NCBI GenBank assembly: GCA_964623885.1
Contig: CAZUVM010000124.1
Coordinates: forward strand, 1 to 8,236
Source of the DNA: CAZUVM01 sp964623885
Lineage (GTDB): Bacteria > Verrucomicrobiota > Verrucomicrobiia > Limisphaerales > UBA8199
Direction: 5' to 3'
Length of the DNA stretch: 8,236 nucleotides
The notes beneath the pieces were generated by a model that made no database searches, was not told where the DNA came from, and saw only the letters and a list, made by a program, of their open reading frames with translations. Of the stretch, positions 5,933 to 8,236 are shown piece after piece (the stretch's first letter is position 1; each line of letters begins with the position of its first letter). The position numbers and the translations under genes were made by a program.

Positions 5933-6229
5933 TCAGACCATGCGCACGCAGTTTTCTGTACCAAATGAGTTATTTGCCTTCTCCTGCGCGGCGGGATCAT
6001 TGCACCATATTTCGTCCGCGAAGAACCGGTATTCATAACGGCCTGGCTTGAGTGCTACGCCCAAATGCCAGACGCCATCTGGCCCTTTGTGCATCGGACC
6101 GGCCTTGGTGTCCCAGTTGTTGAAGTCGCCGACCAGGGATACCTGGCGGGCTGCCGGAGCTGGGAAGGCGAACTGGGTCACGCGGTTAACGTCGCTGGGG
6201 TTTTGGGATGGGAACAATAGCGGTTTCAT
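5933..6229 (-). CDS. Stand-alone CBM48 / AMPK-type glycogen-binding domain protein
   Basis: The 98-residue product is one early-set, glycogen-binding domain with no catalytic part. The diagnostic VSLVGDFNNWD strand is at 30-40 (Trp39), followed by GPDGVWHLGVALKPGRYEYRF (49-69) and ADEIWCNDPAA (71-81). By alignment with AMPK beta, Trp39, Arg68 (usually Lys) and Trp75 are at the sugar-binding positions, so carbohydrate binding looks retained. NSFGTENCV near the C-terminus is also typical. Single-domain versions are widespread in bacteria and are often annotated as 'isoamylase early set domain' proteins. The ATG at 6227-6229 has no clear Shine-Dalgarno. The gene follows hsp20 by 32 bases and is very likely co-transcribed with it. 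A link between glycogen state and stress response is inference; no glycogen enzyme is present in the window. Confidence 0.9.
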   Translation of the reverse strand: MKPLLFPSQNPSDVNRVTQFAFPAPAARQVSLVGDFNNWDTKAGPMHKGPDGVWHLGVALKPGRYEYRFFADEIWCNDPAAQEKANNSFGTENCVRMV

Positions 6230-6261
6230 TATTAGTTTTGTTCTAGTTGATGTTTCGACTT

Positions 6262-6777
6262 TTAGAAATTTGGGCCTGGAGCACCGGAGGAGCGATGGCC
6301 GTCGTCCGCCGGACTGTGCTTGCCAGACGAGCTTCTCTCGCTGCTCGCCGGTCTTGGCTTGCGGTTCCGAGCCAGATGGACTGTGAGCACTTCATTTGTA
6401 AACACAGCGGTTACCCTGGTCGGATGAGCATCACTGGGCACCGCGAAGCAGTGCACAAACCGGCCGCAGGCAAGAGCAGGGGGTTGGCCCTTCTTGCTGT
6501 TCTGACCGAACTTGCGTTCTCCCGTGATGGTTAGCATCCCAGCTTCCATGGTGATCTTCACGTCTTCTTTTTTCACTTGGGGCAGCTCAGCTTTTATGAC
6601 GTACCCGCGGGCGTCTTCGCAGACGTCCACCACCGGGATCCACTCTGGCGCCCCCGCGTCTTTCTCAGGCCTGGTGAAATCTGAGTTGCCGAACAGGCCT
6701 TGCAGCGTGTCGCGCATCTCTTCCAGCTCGTTCAACTGATTCCAACGCGACTGATTCCATTCCCCTAAAGGATCCAT
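6262..6777 (-). CDS. Hsp20 / alpha-crystallin small heat-shock protein, divergent
   Basis: From the ATG at 6775-6777 this is a 171-residue ATP-independent holdase chaperone. The N-terminal arm has the usual WNQLNELEEMRDTLQGLF pattern (12-29), then the alpha-crystallin domain (about 45-137): WIPVVDVCEDARGYVIKAEL, VKKEDVKITMEAGMLTITGERKF. Several conserved features are altered. The AxxxNGVL motif reads AVFTNEVL (124-131, Gly to Glu). The segment before FVHCFAVP lacks the usual Glu-Arg-x-Tyr-Gly, and the Arg after Phe-Val is His109. The C-terminal 30 residues are Ser/Arg/Gly-rich and lack an I-x-I/V motif. The frame stays open for 56 more codons upstream (to an ATG at 6943-6945), but that extension does not look like an Hsp20 arm, so I chose the inner ATG; neither start has a Shine-Dalgarno. 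It is divergent from the PilT-like gene. Confidence 0.88.
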   Translation of the reverse strand: MDPLGEWNQSRWNQLNELEEMRDTLQGLFGNSDFTRPEKDAGAPEWIPVVDVCEDARGYVIKAELPQVKKEDVKITMEAGMLTITGERKFGQNSKKGQPPALACGRFVHCFAVPSDAHPTRVTAVFTNEVLTVHLARNRKPRPASSERSSSGKHSPADDGHRSSGAPGPNF

Positions 6778-7144
6778 GATGGTGTTTGTTGGCGTCCGCA
6801 CTGCGAATGTCCCGTCGCGCCTTCCGCCAACGACTCCGGCGACGCCGGTTGATTCAAGAAACTCGCCGTGCTGTTTATCACCAGCAGATGAAGCGCCATC
6901 TCGTCCTTGAATTCCCAACTCACTGGGGTCTAACTGCATCCGCATTTAACCGGCTGCCGCCAAGTGCCGTTCCCCCGGCGAAATCATGCAAACTGCTCGT
7001 TTTACCCCCCGCGGTTCATGCACTTTGCACAACCCGCCTCCGGCTGAAGACGAAGGACCAAGCCTTTAACGTCCCTACTGCGTTGAACGGCAACGTACCC
7101 GACGCGGAAAAACTGCGGGCACAGTTCAAGCTGAACAGAAGCAC
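6778..7144. other. Divergent intergenic region between hsp20 and the PilT-like gene
   Basis: These 367 bases hold no gene I can support. The part next to hsp20 (6778-6945) is open in the hsp20 frame, with coding-like composition but no family resemblance. It contains a perfect 5-bp inverted repeat, CCGGC-GAC-GCCGG, at 6836-6848. The rest (6946-7144) has C-runs at 6972-6976 and 7003-7008 and a TGCA-CTT-TGCA palindrome near 7019-7029. Promoters for both flanking genes must lie here, but I see no convincing -35/-10 pair and no CIRCE element (TTAGCACTC-N9-GAGTGCTAA) that would tie hsp20 to HrcA. Confidence 0.6.
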
Positions 7145-8236
7145 ATGGAACGTGTCGATCCAGCGACCGAGTTGGGCAAAATCCTCGTTTGGAGTTGCGG
7201 CCAACGCGCCACCGATCTCCATACTCAAGCCGACCGCCGCTATTCCATCCGCGAGGATGGCAAACTCCGGCGAATTGCGCCGGAACAATTTCCGGTGCCC
7301 GCCAATGATGACGTTATGAGAATGCTGCACCAAGCGTTTTCGAGCTCCATCTACGAGCGGATTGAGAAGCAACTCGAGATGGACTTGAGCTTTCTGTGCG
7401 CGCAGGTGCGTTATCGAGCCAATTTCAGTAAACAGCAGGGCAAACAATCCTGCTCGTTCCGGGTCGTGCCGCAGCACATGCTCAAATTGCAAGACCTCGA
7501 GTTGCCGGACACGATCGCCGATTTGGTGAAAGAGCCGCGCGGGCTGTTGATCGTGACCGGCGCCTCCGGCCAGGGCAAGAGCACGACCATCCGCGCGCTG
7601 TTGCAGCGGCTCAACGAAACCCTGGCGTTGCGGATCGTCACCATAGAAGATCCTATCGAGTATCTTTTCGAAGAGGATAAATGCCAGTTTGAACAACGCG
7701 AGGTCGGCGTCGATACCGAATCTTTCGCCAACGGAATTCGCAACGCGGTGCGCCAGGACCCTGAGGTGATTCTCCTGGGCGAAATCCGCGATGCGGACAG
7801 CGCCCTGGCCGCGATGCAAGCCGCCGAAACGGGCCACCTGGTGCTCACCACGGTGCATTCCGGGACCTGCGCGGAAGCGCTCCAGCGCATCGTGCTCGCC
7901 TTCCCCTCCGAGATCCAAAACAACATCGCCGCGCAGCTGGCCGATTCGCTCGTCGGCGTGGTGTGCCAGCGCCTGCGCTTCCGGCCCGATCTCAACATCC
8001 GGGTGCCCGAGTGCGAGATCCTCCGCGCGACCAATCCGGTGAAGACGTTCATCCGCAACCGGGATTTCTTCAAACTGCCCCAGGCCCTGGAGACGGGGGC
8101 GGAATCCGGGATGTGGAGCTTTGATCGGTATCAGTCCTGGATGGCCAAGCGCAACCAATGGCACATCCCCAACGCCGCGGACGACGCGCCCGACCAGGAG
8201 GAGGCCGTCGCGGGAACGGCCGCAACGCCCCTCCCG
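7145..8236 (+). CDS. PilT-like type IV pilus/secretion ATPase (3' end beyond the window)
   Basis: The frame is open from the ATG at 7145 to the window edge, giving 364 residues, about the full length of PilT. An in-frame TAA at 7067-7069 and no other start codon between support this ATG, although its ribosome site is weak. The N-terminal domain has ATDLHTQADRRYSIREDGKL (22-41), matching PilT's ASDLH region. The motor core has a Walker A motif GASGQGKST (139-147, usually GPTGSGKST), an Asp box TIEDPIEY (166-173), QREVG (184-188), a Walker B DPEVILLGEIRD (205-216) and AAETGHLVLTTVHS (226-239) with the His box. It would hydrolyse ATP in a hexameric ring to retract pili or drive a related machine. 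The tail from about residue 345 is acidic, Ala-rich and seems to be an extension beyond the PilT core. No other pilus gene is in the window. Confidence 0.93.
   Translation, partial: MERVDPATELGKILVWSCGQRATDLHTQADRRYSIREDGKLRRIAPEQFPVPANDDVMRMLHQAFSSSIYERIEKQLEMDLSFLCAQVRYRANFSKQQGKQSCSFRVVPQHMLKLQDLELPDTIADLVKEPRGLLIVTGASGQGKSTTIRALLQRLNETLALRIVTIEDPIEYLFEEDKCQFEQREVGVDTESFANGIRNAVRQDPEVILLGEIRDADSALAAMQAAETGHLVLTTVHSGTCAEALQRIVLAFPSEIQNNIAAQLADSLVGVVCQRLRFRPDLNIRVPECEILRATNPVKTFIRNRDFFKLPQALETGAESGMWSFDRYQSWMAKRNQWHIPNAADDAPDQEEAVAGTAATPLP

Noticed and set aside
6230..6261. Possible promoter in the A/T-rich gap between hsp20 and the CBM48 gene
   Set aside because: The gap is only 32 bases and shows no paired -35/-10 elements, so co-transcription is simpler.
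7016..8164. A 382-codon minus-strand open frame
   Set aside because: The opposite strand encodes the PilT-like ATPase with all nucleotide-binding motifs; the minus-strand frame has none.
1..8236. Search for tRNA, rRNA, CRISPR arrays, transposases and attachment sites
   Set aside because: By eye I found no cloverleaf, no regularly spaced repeats, no transposase-like protein and no terminal inverted repeats.

Overview
The window most likely comes from a member of the Verrucomicrobia, probably the Pedosphaera-like (subdivision 3) group. The best clue is the 337-residue membrane-anchored coiled-coil protein at 4810-5823, which carries the 'LLxLRGEVGxLR' signature I associate with that group. The moderately high G+C and the mix of genes with and without a Shine-Dalgarno sequence fit. 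The assignment is inference from recalled protein style, not from a database search.

All recognisable genes but one lie on the minus strand and are transcribed from right to left. In that order they are: an unusual Hsp20 (6262-6777); a stand-alone CBM48/AMPK-type glycogen-binding domain (5933-6229); the 337-residue coiled-coil/TPR-like protein; a small single-span membrane protein (4466-4702); a zinc-ribbon mini-protein (4092-4283); a DUF5670/lmo0937-type two-span membrane peptide (3859-4065); a slipin/stomatin-like SPFH protein (3070-3843); a B12-binding-type radical SAM protein (1565-3037); a 36-residue DUF2007-like fragment too short for routine ORF calling (1420-1530); an eRF1-like (baeRF-type) small protein (977-1420); an unknown 131-residue protein (550-945); and the N-terminal two thirds or so of a membrane fatty acid desaturase cut by the left edge (1-506).

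On the right, on the plus strand and divergent from hsp20, is a PilT-like secretion/retraction ATPase (7145 to beyond the window end). A 367-base divergent region without a convincing gene separates them.

Spacing suggests three transcription blocks. The first is hsp20-CBM48, 32 bases apart. The coiled-coil gene and the small membrane gene follow looser gaps of about 110 bases. After two hairpins comes a tight run from the zinc-ribbon gene through to the desaturase, with gaps of 15-43 bases and one 1-base stop/start overlap. The last block combines a membrane scaffold (slipin), a tiny membrane protein, a desaturase and a radical SAM enzyme with a translation-related eRF1-like protein. I read this as a membrane-homeostasis and proteostasis stress cluster, an inference from gene content. 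None of its individual families is new, but the combination and the several short accessory proteins deserve a closer look.
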